This document shows, one piece after another, positions 54,562 through 63,137 of a DNA stretch of 64,000 nucleotides. The notes beneath the pieces are model-generated. The model saw only the letters and a program-made list of their open reading frames with translations. It was not told the origin of the DNA and did not search any database. Origin of the DNA: an uncultured Eubacteriales bacterium (GTDB lineage Bacteria > Bacillota > Clostridia > Christensenellales > Aristaeellaceae); contig CACZLE010000006.1 of assembly GCA_902781945.1 (NCBI GenBank), positions 23,272 to 87,271 on the forward strand. The letters are read 5' to 3'. Each line of letters opens with the position of its first letter. Positions within the stretch are counted from its first letter, which is position 1. Both the position numbers and the translations under genes were made by a program.

Positions 54562-55611
54562 ATGCACTATGACAGCAAAAAGGTTGCAAGGGAGCGAGCT
54601 ATACGGGATAAGGTCTCCCTGGTATTGATCGTTCTGGTTGGCATTGGCCTGGTGATCTATGCCATTGTCTTGCAAAAACAGGAGATTGCCGCCGACATGC
54701 AGGAGTATGAGCAATTGAACCAGGAAGTACAGCCCACGGAATCATCTTTGAACGTGTTGCCTGAGCAGACGGTACAGCTTTTGCAGCCCGTGGAAACAAA
54801 TATACCGGATCAACAGGCAACGGATGATGCTGGACAGTCTACAACCGAGCCGGTAACGGAATCAAACCCGATGCCCGCTATTGTTCTGCCCGATATTCCA
54901 GCAGCCACCATTGCCCACACCAATGAAACAGCAACGGTGGCCCAGCCCACCACGAAATCAGCAGACAGCAATGTGGCTCCTGCCTTAAAACCTGGTATAA
55001 CAGAAACACAGCCTGATCCAGCGAAGCAGTCCATCGTAGGCAAGACCGGTGCAGACCTGGCAGCCTGCAAAGCGGCCAATGATGATTTCATTGCCTGGCT
55101 GAAAATCCCGGACACCAAGATCAATTATCCGGTTGTGCGGACAGATAATGTGGACTATTACCTGACGCACACCTTTACCGGCAAGCAGAGCAAGATCGGC
55201 ACCCTGTTTTCCCTGGGCAGAACGGACTATGAAACGCCCGGGCAAAACATTGCCGTGTACGGCCATCACATCACCACAGGCGGCGGGAACATGTTCCAGC
55301 CGCTTTTATCGTACAAAAAGCAGAGTTTCTGGGAGAAGCACCAGACGGTGTATTTCGATACGCTGTACGATCTTGGTGAGTACACCGTGTTCGCGGCGTT
55401 CAATATGACGCTTGGCGAATGGGATGTAGCAGCGGCTGGCTTTGCTGATGAGCTGGCTTTTCAAGCCTTCCTGACCCGTGCCCAGGCGGCTTCCCTTTAT
55501 GACACGGGCATTGCCGTAGATACCCAAGACCATATCCTGACGCTGATTACCTGTGACCGCAGCTATCACGGAAAAGACGGGCGGTTTATCGTGATGGCTG
55601 TGAAGCAGTGA
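54562..55611 (+). CDS. Class B sortase of the ICE
   Basis: The 349-residue transpeptidase has an N-terminal membrane anchor (VSLVLIVLVGIGLVIYAIVL) and a long Thr/Pro/Glu-rich stalk. The sortase B domain carries NIAVYGHHI (His235/236), LTLITCDRS with the nucleophile Cys331, and an Arg in the final GRFIVMAV. It would attach a sorting-signal protein to the wall; the adjacent Cna-B protein is the obvious substrate. I chose ATG 54562, with GAAGGAAG upstream. Confidence 0.92.
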   Translation: MHYDSKKVARERAIRDKVSLVLIVLVGIGLVIYAIVLQKQEIAADMQEYEQLNQEVQPTESSLNVLPEQTVQLLQPVETNIPDQQATDDAGQSTTEPVTESNPMPAIVLPDIPAATIAHTNETATVAQPTTKSADSNVAPALKPGITETQPDPAKQSIVGKTGADLAACKAANDDFIAWLKIPDTKINYPVVRTDNVDYYLTHTFTGKQSKIGTLFSLGRTDYETPGQNIAVYGHHITTGGGNMFQPLLSYKKQSFWEKHQTVYFDTLYDLGEYTVFAAFNMTLGEWDVAAAGFADELAFQAFLTRAQAASLYDTGIAVDTQDHILTLITCDRSYHGKDGRFIVMAVKQ

Positions 55612-55643
55612 ATCATACAAAACACAAAAAGGAGTGATTCACG

Positions 55644-56843
55644 CTGCTGAAAAAGGACGCGGATGGCAAGCCGCTGGCAGGCGTGGAGTTCGGCCTGATC
55701 AAAGGCGTCGGTGAGCCGTTGTTTACTGCTGTGTCGGATGAAAACGGCATTGTGACCTTTGAAAAGATACCTTACGGCACATACAGCGTGGTGGAAACCA
55801 AGCCGCTTCCCGGATACATTCCCAATGAAACAGCCATCTGGGTACAGATCGACGGCACCTTCGTCAATCCCGAAATTCCTATTGCTACCATCGTAAACGA
55901 ACCCAATGAAGTGCTGGTGAAGAAGATCGACCAGGATGGCAATGTTCTGGCCGGTGCCACCTTTGCGCTGTGCGATGCCTTTGGCAACAGAATGGCCACG
56001 GCGGTGTCCGATGAGGATGGAAACGTGCGCTTTGAACGCATCCCCTACGGAGAATACACCATCCGGGAGATCATCGCGCCCAGCGGCTATCTGCTCAGTA
56101 AGGACATAATCAACCTGACCATGGATGCGGATTACCGCAATACTGGCGAGCCGATTGCTACGGTGGTCAACAGGCTTAAAAACCTGCCGTTTATCAAGCA
56201 GAACACGTCAGGAGAGCCTATGGCTGGCATTTCCTTCTCTCTGCTGAATGCCACCACTGGCGAGGTCATGGAAACCGTGACCAGCAACAGTAAAGGCGAG
56301 TTTTCCTTCAAAAACTTTGATTATGGCCTGTGGATTGTACATGAGAACAAGGCTCCCGATGGCTATAATCCGATGCCGGATTATTCCGTGTCTGTGGATG
56401 GCAGCTGGACAGAGCCCGCCGCGGTGATCCTGACCAACATTCCCGATCACTATGAGTTTCTGAAAACCGACAACGAGGGCACCCCCTTGGCCGGAGTGAA
56501 ATTCATGCTGGAAGACGCGAAGGGAAACGCCCTGCAGGAACTGGTGTCCGGCGAGGATGGCATGGTGTATGTGACGGATCTGGTTCCTGGCAGCTATGTG
56601 ATTCGGGAGATTGAAACGCTGGAAGGCTTCACCGTGAGCGATGATCCCATTGAGATCACCATTGACGACAGCTATGTGATCTCGGATGAAATTCCCGTAT
56701 TCGTCAACTATCCTGTGATACAGACAGGTGTGGACTTCGAGATCACGACGCCCATGATCGCTGGCGCAGCGCTGATCGGCGCTGGTGGAATCGGCAGCGT
56801 GGTCATGCTGCTAAAGCGGAAGAAAAAGCATGGAAAAGCCTGA
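55644..56843 (+). CDS. Cna-B (SpaA-type) surface protein, N-terminally shortened
   Basis: The frame encodes four SpaA/Cna-B isopeptide domains (GKPLAGVEFGLI, GNVLAGATFALC, GEPMAGISFSLL, GTPLAGVKFMLE) and ends in a wall-sorting tail: VIQTG near residues 358-362, a hydrophobic helix and RKKKHGKA. Only TGA lies in frame upstream of 55641, and no signal peptide is encoded. GGAG at 55631 followed by CTG at 55644 is the best start; the first ATG/GTG (55683) would cut into the first domain. It is either CTG-initiated and unable to be exported by Sec, or the remnant of a deleted 5' end. Confidence 0.75.
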   Translation: MLKKDADGKPLAGVEFGLIKGVGEPLFTAVSDENGIVTFEKIPYGTYSVVETKPLPGYIPNETAIWVQIDGTFVNPEIPIATIVNEPNEVLVKKIDQDGNVLAGATFALCDAFGNRMATAVSDEDGNVRFERIPYGEYTIREIIAPSGYLLSKDIINLTMDADYRNTGEPIATVVNRLKNLPFIKQNTSGEPMAGISFSLLNATTGEVMETVTSNSKGEFSFKNFDYGLWIVHENKAPDGYNPMPDYSVSVDGSWTEPAAVILTNIPDHYEFLKTDNEGTPLAGVKFMLEDAKGNALQELVSGEDGMVYVTDLVPGSYVIREIETLEGFTVSDDPIEITIDDSYVISDEIPVFVNYPVIQTGVDFEITTPMIAGAALIGAGGIGSVVMLLKRKKKHGKA

Positions 56844-56919
56844 AAACGGTATCCTTGCTGAACGGAAAGGCAGGTTATAGGATATGAACAGAATCATTCA
56901 CCGTATCGGAGGTGTGCTT

Positions 56920-57228
56920 ATGTTCCTGGTCAAATTGCCTTTCCGTATTCTTTCTCTGCCTGTCCTGGCGCTGCTGATCGTGATCCGCATTGCAAGCCTG
57001 CTTGTAACAGGCGTTTCATCCATCATAACCAACCTTCTCGGAATGACCGCGGTATTGGCTGCGGCTGGTATCTGGATGTTCCAATTGGGCAGCGACCATG
57101 ACGCTTGCATGATGCTGGGCTTTGGCCTGTTCCTGATCCTGGCTCCGAAGGCCGCTGATTGGATCGTAAATAAAGTTACTACGCTGATTGCAAAAATCAC
57201 CTGTCTGATTACTAAAAGAAACACATAA
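56920..57228 (+). CDS. Small ICE membrane protein (CD1845-like)
   Basis: The 102-residue protein has three hydrophobic segments (FRILSLPVLALLIVIRI, LLGMTAVLAAAGIWMF, MLGFGLFLILAP). Position behind the Cna-B gene and topology resemble CD1845-type proteins of Clostridia ICEs. I prefer ATG 56920, 5 bases after GGAGGTG; an upstream ATG at 56884 would add 12 residues with only a weak ribosome binding site. The function is unknown. Confidence 0.72.
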   Translation: MFLVKLPFRILSLPVLALLIVIRIASLLVTGVSSIITNLLGMTAVLAAAGIWMFQLGSDHDACMMLGFGLFLILAPKAADWIVNKVTTLIAKITCLITKRNT

Positions 57229-57230
57229 GA

Positions 57231-57269
57231 AAGACGGGAAGCTGCTTCAAAACAGCTTCCCGTCTTTTA
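57231..57269. terminator. Strong bidirectional terminator
   Basis: AAGACGGGAAGCTG and CAGCTTCCCGTCTT form a perfect 14-base-pair stem, followed by TTTTA on the plus strand. It separates convergent genes. Confidence 0.93.
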
Positions 57270-57276
57270 TCTTCAG

Positions 57277-58719
57277 TCAGGAATAATACTTCTGATTTCG
57301 GCTCTTGGGTTTATCTGGAATGGTAAGCTTCAGCTGACCTAGATCAATTAATGGCTGGATATATCGTTTCATCACATAATGCGACAGTTGTATCCCAAGA
57401 TGATCAGCGATTTCCTGCCTTGTGCGCGGCGTTTTGCAGAATGTGAGCAGAGCATTGGAACCCTTTGCAGCTGGCGTTTCTGCTTTGGTATCAGTACCTG
57501 TTCGATTATAGAAAATAACCACAAATTCATTTCGTCTGTTCTGAAATACGGGCTCAGGCAGGCCATACGCAGCCATTTCCCGCCGAATGGTGGGAATGCC
57601 GGAATAACGGTTTTCTGCACCAAGCAATGTCTCCGCCATAACCGCCAACGCGGGATTGCGCTGATCGGGACGGGCAATGCCCAATTGCTCCACCGTCATC
57701 CGACCATAAAGACTGCCGGGGTTATGGATCTCCATTCTATCCGTAAAGAAATTGATCTGAATTGGTGTTCCTTCGGTAAAATGGCTGTAATCCCTATGGA
57801 TCAGCGCGTTCAGCACGGCCTCGCGGATTGCCCCCAACGGGTATTCCGTTCGGTTGATGTGCTTGCCGGTTTCCAGGCTGATAACAGTCCGGGATTTCAT
57901 ATTTCGGACGCAAAAAGCTAAGGCTTCTTCCAGCATTTCGGAAAGCGTGCCTTCTATACGCTTGTTATCAATAAAACGTGCTTCATCCTCCGCCGTGTCC
58001 CCGATCTCCGTACCTGGCACCACAATGGCAGTTATTGCCAGCTGGGGTAGATAGCCTTGAGGATAGATACCAAAGTTCATCACGGCTGCCAGAGTTGGTA
58101 TTCCGCCACTGGTCAGGTAAAGCATTTCACGGGTTTGCTCTTCAGACAGGCGCGCAAACTTGGGCTTTTCCAGCCGCTTTTTGCGGATGTATTCCGTTAC
58201 GCTGTCCTGATCCAGCATGGCGAATACAGCCCGCTCGATGGGCCGCTCGTCATCATGCAGATGCTTCCGAAACGCTTCCAGACTGTACAGCTCATAATCG
58301 GTCATTTTCAGGTCGGAATCGCCCACGCGGATATATGATCCTTCCATTCGTCCCGCGCCTTTGTAATAGCAGGGGCGTTCAGCAAGATCAATCCCGGGGA
58401 TTTCAGCTGCGCAAATCGGGTGTCCCTCCAATTCTCCCGCGGTGAAAACGGCGCGAACTGGGGGATTCATCTGGTTGCATTGTTCTGTTACATGTTTCTG
58501 CAGATCGTGCAGATCATATACGCCGACCAGCGCAAAATCATTCTCTTCGTCAATGCCAAAGAGGATCGTTCCTCCCGTATCCTGATTGGAAAAGGAGGAA
58601 AGCGTATCATAAAGACGCTTCGGGCAGCCTTGCGCGGCGGCCTTTACTTCCACGGTCTGTTCTTCGGATTTTGTTCTGATGATCCTCTGCGCAAGCTCCA
58701 GCAGTTCGTCAACGAGCAT
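57277..58719 (-). CDS. AlbA-domain / ATP-binding transcriptional regulator-like protein
   Basis: The 480-residue protein has an N-terminal Schlafen AlbA_2 domain (VEVKAAAQGCPKRLYDTLSSFSNQDTGGTILFGI), a C-terminal HATPase_c_4-like region (EAVLNALIHRDYS, TDRMEIHNPGSLYG), and a winged helix at the end (RTRQEIADHLGIQ). Such proteins are reported as regulators or accessory genes of mobile DNA, mechanism largely unknown. It is the only gene in the ICE on the minus strand, with its own promoter and the strong terminator at 57231, so it looks like inserted cargo. Confidence 0.85.
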   Translation of the reverse strand: MLVDELLELAQRIIRTKSEEQTVEVKAAAQGCPKRLYDTLSSFSNQDTGGTILFGIDEENDFALVGVYDLHDLQKHVTEQCNQMNPPVRAVFTAGELEGHPICAAEIPGIDLAERPCYYKGAGRMEGSYIRVGDSDLKMTDYELYSLEAFRKHLHDDERPIERAVFAMLDQDSVTEYIRKKRLEKPKFARLSEEQTREMLYLTSGGIPTLAAVMNFGIYPQGYLPQLAITAIVVPGTEIGDTAEDEARFIDNKRIEGTLSEMLEEALAFCVRNMKSRTVISLETGKHINRTEYPLGAIREAVLNALIHRDYSHFTEGTPIQINFFTDRMEIHNPGSLYGRMTVEQLGIARPDQRNPALAVMAETLLGAENRYSGIPTIRREMAAYGLPEPVFQNRRNEFVVIFYNRTGTDTKAETPAAKGSNALLTFCKTPRTRQEIADHLGIQLSHYVMKRYIQPLIDLGQLKLTIPDKPKSRNQKYYS

Positions 58720-58751
58720 ATAATCACCCCGTTATCTTGCAATTCAGTACG

Positions 58752-58781
58752 ATTATAGCATACGCAGAACGACAATTTCAA
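58752..58781 (-). promoter_or_regulatory. Promoter of the AlbA-domain gene, with nearby inverted repeat
   Basis: On the minus strand TTGAAA and a perfect TATAAT are 18 bases apart. AAGCGTAC (58789-58796) and GTACGCTT (58831-58838) form an inverted repeat just upstream and could be an operator. Confidence 0.65.
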
Positions 58782-58896
58782 TACAAGCAAGCGTACAAAT
58801 TGCGCTTATTTTTGTTAGAACAATATTCCTGTACGCTTATTTCTTCGCTTAATAACAAATATGCGTAGAAATAAGCAAAGAAAAGGAGAGAGGAAG

Positions 58897-59002
58897 ATGC
58901 TTTATTTGCTTTATCGCCTGGTGGTTCCGCCTTACCGTGCTGCTCATATTCACCATGTTTAAGACCAGCAGCATGTCCAAGAGCATTTTCAATGCCCATT
59001 AA
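58897..59002 (+). pseudogene. Remnant of a small membrane protein upstream of prgI
   Basis: A good ribosome binding site (AGGAGAGAGG) precedes ATG 58897, but that frame closes after 21 codons. The +1-shifted frame continues as a hydrophobic segment (FIAWWFRLTVLLIFTMFKTSSMSKS) to TAA at 59000-59002. This suggests a frameshifted or truncated membrane protein, perhaps the end of the TrbL/VirB6-like gene expected here. Identification is tentative. Confidence 0.35.
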
Positions 59003-59024
59003 GGGAGGATGAATCGATGACGAT

Positions 59025-59486
59025 ATGATTTATGCGGATGTGCCGAAGGATCTGACGCAGATCAAAACCAAGCTGGCCTTTGGCCTGACAAAACGGCAGA
59101 TCATTTGCTTTGGCAGCGGCGCGCTGATTGGCATTCCGCTGTATTTTCTTACCAAGGGCAAGCTGCCGAGCAGCCTGTCCATGGCCCTGATGATCGCGGT
59201 GATGATGCCGTTCTTTCTGTTCGCGCTGTATGAAAAGAACGGGCAGCCCCTGGAGAAAATCCTGAAAAACGTCGTCGCGTCCCGTTTCAAGCGGGCCAAA
59301 TACCGCCCCTATAAGATTGAAAACATCTATGCCGCCATTCATCGGCAGGCAGAAATCAACAAGGAGGTGAACGCCATTGTTCGGAAAGAAAAGAGAAGCC
59401 GAAAGCCCGCAAAAGCAGGAGATCAAGCTGACGCGGGCGCAGAAGAAGCAGCTGAACGCCCTGATCGCCCAGGTGAACAGGAATAA
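59025..59486 (+). CDS. PrgI-family conjugation membrane protein
   Basis: The 153-residue protein starts with the PrgI pattern (YADVPKDLTQIKTKLAFGLTKRQIICF), two adjacent membrane helices (ALIGIPLYFL, LMIAVMMPFFLFALY) and a charged cytoplasmic tail. PrgI is a small inner-membrane part (VirB3-like) of Gram-positive type IV secretion channels. The stop lies 110 bases inside virB4. The nearest ribosome binding site, GGGAGG at 59003, is 16 bases from ATG 59025, so translation may be inefficient or use another start. Confidence 0.88.
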   Translation: MIYADVPKDLTQIKTKLAFGLTKRQIICFGSGALIGIPLYFLTKGKLPSSLSMALMIAVMMPFFLFALYEKNGQPLEKILKNVVASRFKRAKYRPYKIENIYAAIHRQAEINKEVNAIVRKEKRSRKPAKAGDQADAGAEEAAERPDRPGEQE

Positions 59487-61035
59487 AAACGGCCCCCATA
59501 CGGCGCAGCAGACAATCCCGTATCTGCGGATGCACAGGGATGGCATCTGCCAACTGGACGATACCCATTATTCCAAGACGATCCAGTATTACGACATCAA
59601 CTATCAGCTCCTTCACCATGATGAAAAGGTGGATATCCTCAACGGCTGGGGCGATTTTATCAACTTCTGTGATCCCACGGTGCATTACCAATTCAATTAC
59701 ATCACCCTGCAGCCCGACGCCGTGGATACCAAATACGAGGTCACGTTCCAGCCCCAGCAGGGCCGAGCCGAAAGGCTGGCCGCGCAGCTGAAGGATTATC
59801 TGCAAAATCTGCTGGATACCGGCTGCAACGATGAAAACAAAATCAACTTTGTCACCTTCACCGTTTCCGCTGAAAGCCTGCGGGCCGCCCGCATCCATCT
59901 GAACCAGGTGGAAGTTGGCATCAAGGAGCATCTGCGGCGTCTGGGTTCCACCCATGAAACCTTGGAAGGAAAGGAGCGTCTGCGGGCGCTGCATCTGCTG
60001 CTGCACCTGAACGCCAAGGAGCAATTCCTGTTTGAATGGCCCTGGCTGACGGCCAGCGGGCTTTCCACCAAGGATTTCATCGCTCCCAGCAGCTTCGATT
60101 TCAGCAACAGCAAAATCTTCAAAATGGGCGATAAGTATGCCACGGTATCGGCCATGCAGATCTTCGCCTCCCGGCTGGATGACCGGCTGCTGGCTGATCT
60201 GATGGCCCTGGACAACAGCATGATCGTTACCATGCACCTGCAAGCCTATGACCAGGCCGAGGCCATAAAGACCGTCAAGCGGAAGCTCAGCGATATTGAC
60301 CGCATCAAGATTGACGAGCAGATGAAAGCCTCCAAATCCGGCTATGATATCGACATTTTGCCCAACGACCTGAACACCTACGGCAAGGCGGCCAGCGAAA
60401 TGCTGGAGCTGCTGCAAAGCAAGGACCAGCGCATGTTCATGCTCACTTTCCTGATCCTGAACACCGCCGATACCAAGGCCAAGCTGAAAAGCGTGGTGGA
60501 GCAGGTGAAGGGCATCACCCAACCCAAGGAATGTCCCGTCATATCCCTGGATTTCCAACAGGAGGACGGGCTTGTTTCTTCTCTGCCGCTGGGGATCAAC
60601 AAAATCGAAATCCAGCGCATGATGACCACCTCCTCGGTCAGCGTTCTGGTGCCGTTTACCACCATGGAGCTGTTCCATAAAACGCCCGGCGCGCTGTACT
60701 ACGGCAGGAACGCCCTGTCCCATCATGTGATCATGCTGGATCGGAAAAACAGCAAGAACGCCAACGGTATCTTCCTGGGCGTCCCCGGCAGCGGCAAATC
60801 GGTGACGGCCAAAGCGGAAATGACCTATGTGCTGCTGAAAACCAGGGACGATGTGATCATCTGCGACCCCGAAGGCGAGTATTTCCCGCTGGTGGATGAA
60901 ATGGACGGCCAGGTGATCCGTATCGCCCCCAACAGCAAAGATTTCATCAATCCGCTGGACATCAATCTGGATATTGGCGGCAGCATTTCCTGGGATTTGG
61001 CCGTTTGTACGCACATTAAGGAGGGATGCCCATGA
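59377..61035 (+). CDS. VirB4/TraE conjugation ATPase, C-terminally truncated
   Basis: VirB4 powers the type IV secretion channel. The TTG start (59377) lies 10 bases behind AAGGAGG. The N-terminal VirB4 domain is full, and Walker A is present as GVPGSGKSVTAK near residues 467-478, followed by VIICDPEGEYFPL. The protein then stops at 552 residues, whereas family members run to about 750-850; the Walker B DExH block and the rest of the ATPase are missing. The last residues (VCTHIKEGCP) look like read-through into the next gene's leader. It is probably inactive. Confidence 0.85.
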   Translation: MFGKKREAESPQKQEIKLTRAQKKQLNALIAQVNRNKNGPHTAQQTIPYLRMHRDGICQLDDTHYSKTIQYYDINYQLLHHDEKVDILNGWGDFINFCDPTVHYQFNYITLQPDAVDTKYEVTFQPQQGRAERLAAQLKDYLQNLLDTGCNDENKINFVTFTVSAESLRAARIHLNQVEVGIKEHLRRLGSTHETLEGKERLRALHLLLHLNAKEQFLFEWPWLTASGLSTKDFIAPSSFDFSNSKIFKMGDKYATVSAMQIFASRLDDRLLADLMALDNSMIVTMHLQAYDQAEAIKTVKRKLSDIDRIKIDEQMKASKSGYDIDILPNDLNTYGKAASEMLELLQSKDQRMFMLTFLILNTADTKAKLKSVVEQVKGITQPKECPVISLDFQQEDGLVSSLPLGINKIEIQRMMTTSSVSVLVPFTTMELFHKTPGALYYGRNALSHHVIMLDRKNSKNANGIFLGVPGSGKSVTAKAEMTYVLLKTRDDVIICDPEGEYFPLVDEMDGQVIRIAPNSKDFINPLDINLDIGGSISWDLAVCTHIKEGCP

Positions 61036-61313
61036 GCAAACGAAAAAGCAACCGTACCAGCCTGCTGAAACACAGGCAGGAATACAAACGAAACCAGGAG
61101 ATCGCAGACCGGGCCATGCTGCGGAACGCGAAGCTGGAACAGATCATCCAGCAGGAAGAAAACAATGAGCTCGTATCCGTCGCCCGGAAATTCAATATAT
61201 CCTGGGAAGCGCTGGAGAAGCTGGCGCAGGGGCTTTTGCCGGGGAGCGAAGCCCCTTTTTTGATGCCGATTGAGGAAAAGGAGGAAACGAAACATGAAAC
61301 ACAAGAACCGTAA
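61032..61313 (+). CDS. Small hydrophilic ICE protein of unknown function
   Basis: The 93-residue protein is rich in Lys, Arg, Gln and Glu, with a predicted helix (EYKRNQEIADRAMLRNAKLEQIIQQEE) and a short HTH-like stretch (SVARKFNISWEALEKLAQ). I chose ATG 61032, 7 bases after AAGGAGGG. It overlaps the end of the truncated virB4 and the start of the DUF4366 gene, where a matching small ORF is usual in related elements. No function is assigned. Confidence 0.65.
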   Translation: MSKRKSNRTSLLKHRQEYKRNQEIADRAMLRNAKLEQIIQQEENNELVSVARKFNISWEALEKLAQGLLPGSEAPFLMPIEEKEETKHETQEP

Positions 61314-62898
61314 ACGCTGGCTGACCGCCTTGGTCAGTCTGGTGGTGATGCTCGTATATCTGGCGGGCGTCGGGCTGGCGGAGAACGAAGCTATGATGCC
61401 CGATGCCGATACGCCCGCGATAATCGAAGAAGTCCTTAAAACCGATACGCCCACGGAAGAACCTGTGCAGGAAAATCCGGCGCAGGAAGAACATCCGGTT
61501 GAAGAGCCAGCAGAACCTGTCGTTGAGGGAACGGATGATCCCGCCCCGCCTACCGAGGTGCCAACCGAAGTGCCTGCCGAACAGCCGCCCGTTGATCCTG
61601 CTTCGCTGTTCCAGGTGGAAATCAAGCAGCCTGACGGTTGGTTCAATACACCCGAAAGGAATATCCGCATCCTGATCATCCCCAAAACGGAGCAGCTTTG
61701 GAGCAGGGTCAGCTATCACATGGACAGCGATGATTGGCAGGAGGTTAAGGACAATTTTTCTTTCAAGGATAACGCCTATTATGCCGACGTTCCTGTGACC
61801 TATAACGGTACGGTGACGGTGCGCGTATATGCCGCCGACGACAGATGTTTCGACACAAAACAGGCGATCCGTATATTTGATCATCATGCGCCTGAGGTCA
61901 CGGCGGGCATCAAGGACACCATGCTGCATGTGGTGGCGACGGATGATCTGTCCGAGGTGGCAGGCATCCAGGTCAATAGCCTGCTGTTCACCACGCTGCT
62001 GGATGGGACGCTGGATGTGCGCATCGAAGAACCGCTGAACACCTACAAGCAGTTTGCGATTCGTGCCTATGACTATGCTGGCAACTTCTCCGAGCCGGTC
62101 ACGCTGGATAATCCCTATTATCAGGAGACAACGCCCACGCCCAAGGCGACCAAGAAACCCACGGCCACCAAGAAGCCCACGGCGACACCCACCGCCGAGC
62201 CTACGGCCACCGTAAAGCCTACCAAGAAGCCGGCCAGCGAAAGCGCCGAAGCCGAAGTGACGAAGAAGCCCAAGGAAACGGATGTGCCGACTGCCGTTCC
62301 TACGCCTGTTGTCACGCCGGAGCCTGTGGTGATCGTCATTACGCCGCAACCCGTTGTAACCCCGGAACCGATCATCCAAACGGAATATGTTCCCATCGGT
62401 CCCGGCCAGCCCTTCCACAGCAGCGGGAATATGCGGACGCTGGATGTCCTGTATAGCGCTGCTACCAACAAGCAGTTCATCACGGTACAAAGCAAGGCCG
62501 GACAGACCTATTATCTGATCATTGACTTTGATCAGCCCATTGACGAGGAAAATGAGATCTACGAAACCTATTTTCTGAACATGGTGGATGACCGGGATCT
62601 CATGTCTGTACTGACCGATGAGGAGATCGTTCCTACGCCGACACCACAGGTCATCTACGTTACGCCCGAACCTACCGTTGCGCCGATTCCTACGGTAGCA
62701 CCAACGGAAGAACCCGTTGTGACAGAGTCGGAAAAGAAGCCCACGGTAGATCAGCAGCAGGTGATTATCCTTGGCGTTGGCCTTGTCGCGCTGGCTGGTC
62801 TTGCTTTTTGGTTTATCAAGAATCAGGGGAACAAGAAGAAGACGTCGGGCTTTGTGGATGAGGATGAATATGACGTTGAGGATACTGATGATAATTAA
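61294..62898 (+). CDS. DUF4366 / CD1107-like mobile-element surface protein
   Basis: The 534-residue protein has a signal-anchor (WLTALVSLVVMLVYLAGVG), a Pro/Glu/Thr-rich stalk, an Ig-like domain (about 105-270), a long Thr/Pro/Lys-rich linker (TKKPTATKKPTATPT), and the DUF4366 domain (about 365-450, LDVLYSAATNKQFITVQSKAGQTYYLIIDFD). A membrane helix near 488-508 and an acidic tail end it. In Clostridia ICEs this protein lies in the conjugation module and may help cell contact. ATG 61294 follows AAAGGAGGA. Confidence 0.87.
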   Translation: MKHKNRKRWLTALVSLVVMLVYLAGVGLAENEAMMPDADTPAIIEEVLKTDTPTEEPVQENPAQEEHPVEEPAEPVVEGTDDPAPPTEVPTEVPAEQPPVDPASLFQVEIKQPDGWFNTPERNIRILIIPKTEQLWSRVSYHMDSDDWQEVKDNFSFKDNAYYADVPVTYNGTVTVRVYAADDRCFDTKQAIRIFDHHAPEVTAGIKDTMLHVVATDDLSEVAGIQVNSLLFTTLLDGTLDVRIEEPLNTYKQFAIRAYDYAGNFSEPVTLDNPYYQETTPTPKATKKPTATKKPTATPTAEPTATVKPTKKPASESAEAEVTKKPKETDVPTAVPTPVVTPEPVVIVITPQPVVTPEPIIQTEYVPIGPGQPFHSSGNMRTLDVLYSAATNKQFITVQSKAGQTYYLIIDFDQPIDEENEIYETYFLNMVDDRDLMSVLTDEEIVPTPTPQVIYVTPEPTVAPIPTVAPTEEPVVTESEKKPTVDQQQVIILGVGLVALAGLAFWFIKNQGNKKKTSGFVDEDEYDVEDTDDN

Positions 62899-62930
62899 GA
62901 TGAAAACATATAACGGCGTATGAGAATAAT

Positions 62931-63018
62931 CAACTGACTACAAAGGGTAGGCAGTTGGCAAGTGTCGTAGTGAAGAAAGTGAAGTGAAGTCAGTTGACTA
63001 CAGATTGTAGCCAACTGA
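62931..63018. repeat. Twin palindromes upstream of the toxin-antitoxin pair
   Basis: CAACTGACTAC/GGTAGGCAGTTG (62931-62957) and TCAGTTGACTACA/TGTAGCCAACTGA (62990-63018) are two related dyads sharing the CAACTG-N-CTAC half-site. They lie 55 to 140 bases before the promoter of the next operon. Confidence 0.75.
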
Positions 63019-63072
63019 AAATGGAATCGACATATGCAACGATTTTCATCTTTTATTGTCTGATAAAAAAGA

Positions 63073-63101
63073 TTGATAAAGAACGTGCCATATGATAAAA
63101 T
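63073..63101 (+). promoter_or_regulatory. Predicted promoter of the UPF0175/DUF3368 operon
   Basis: TTGATA (63073-63078) and TAAAAT (63096-63101) are 17 bases apart. Confidence 0.75.
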
Positions 63102-63137
63102 AGGAATGGAAATAAACGCGGAAAGGAGCCTGATAGC

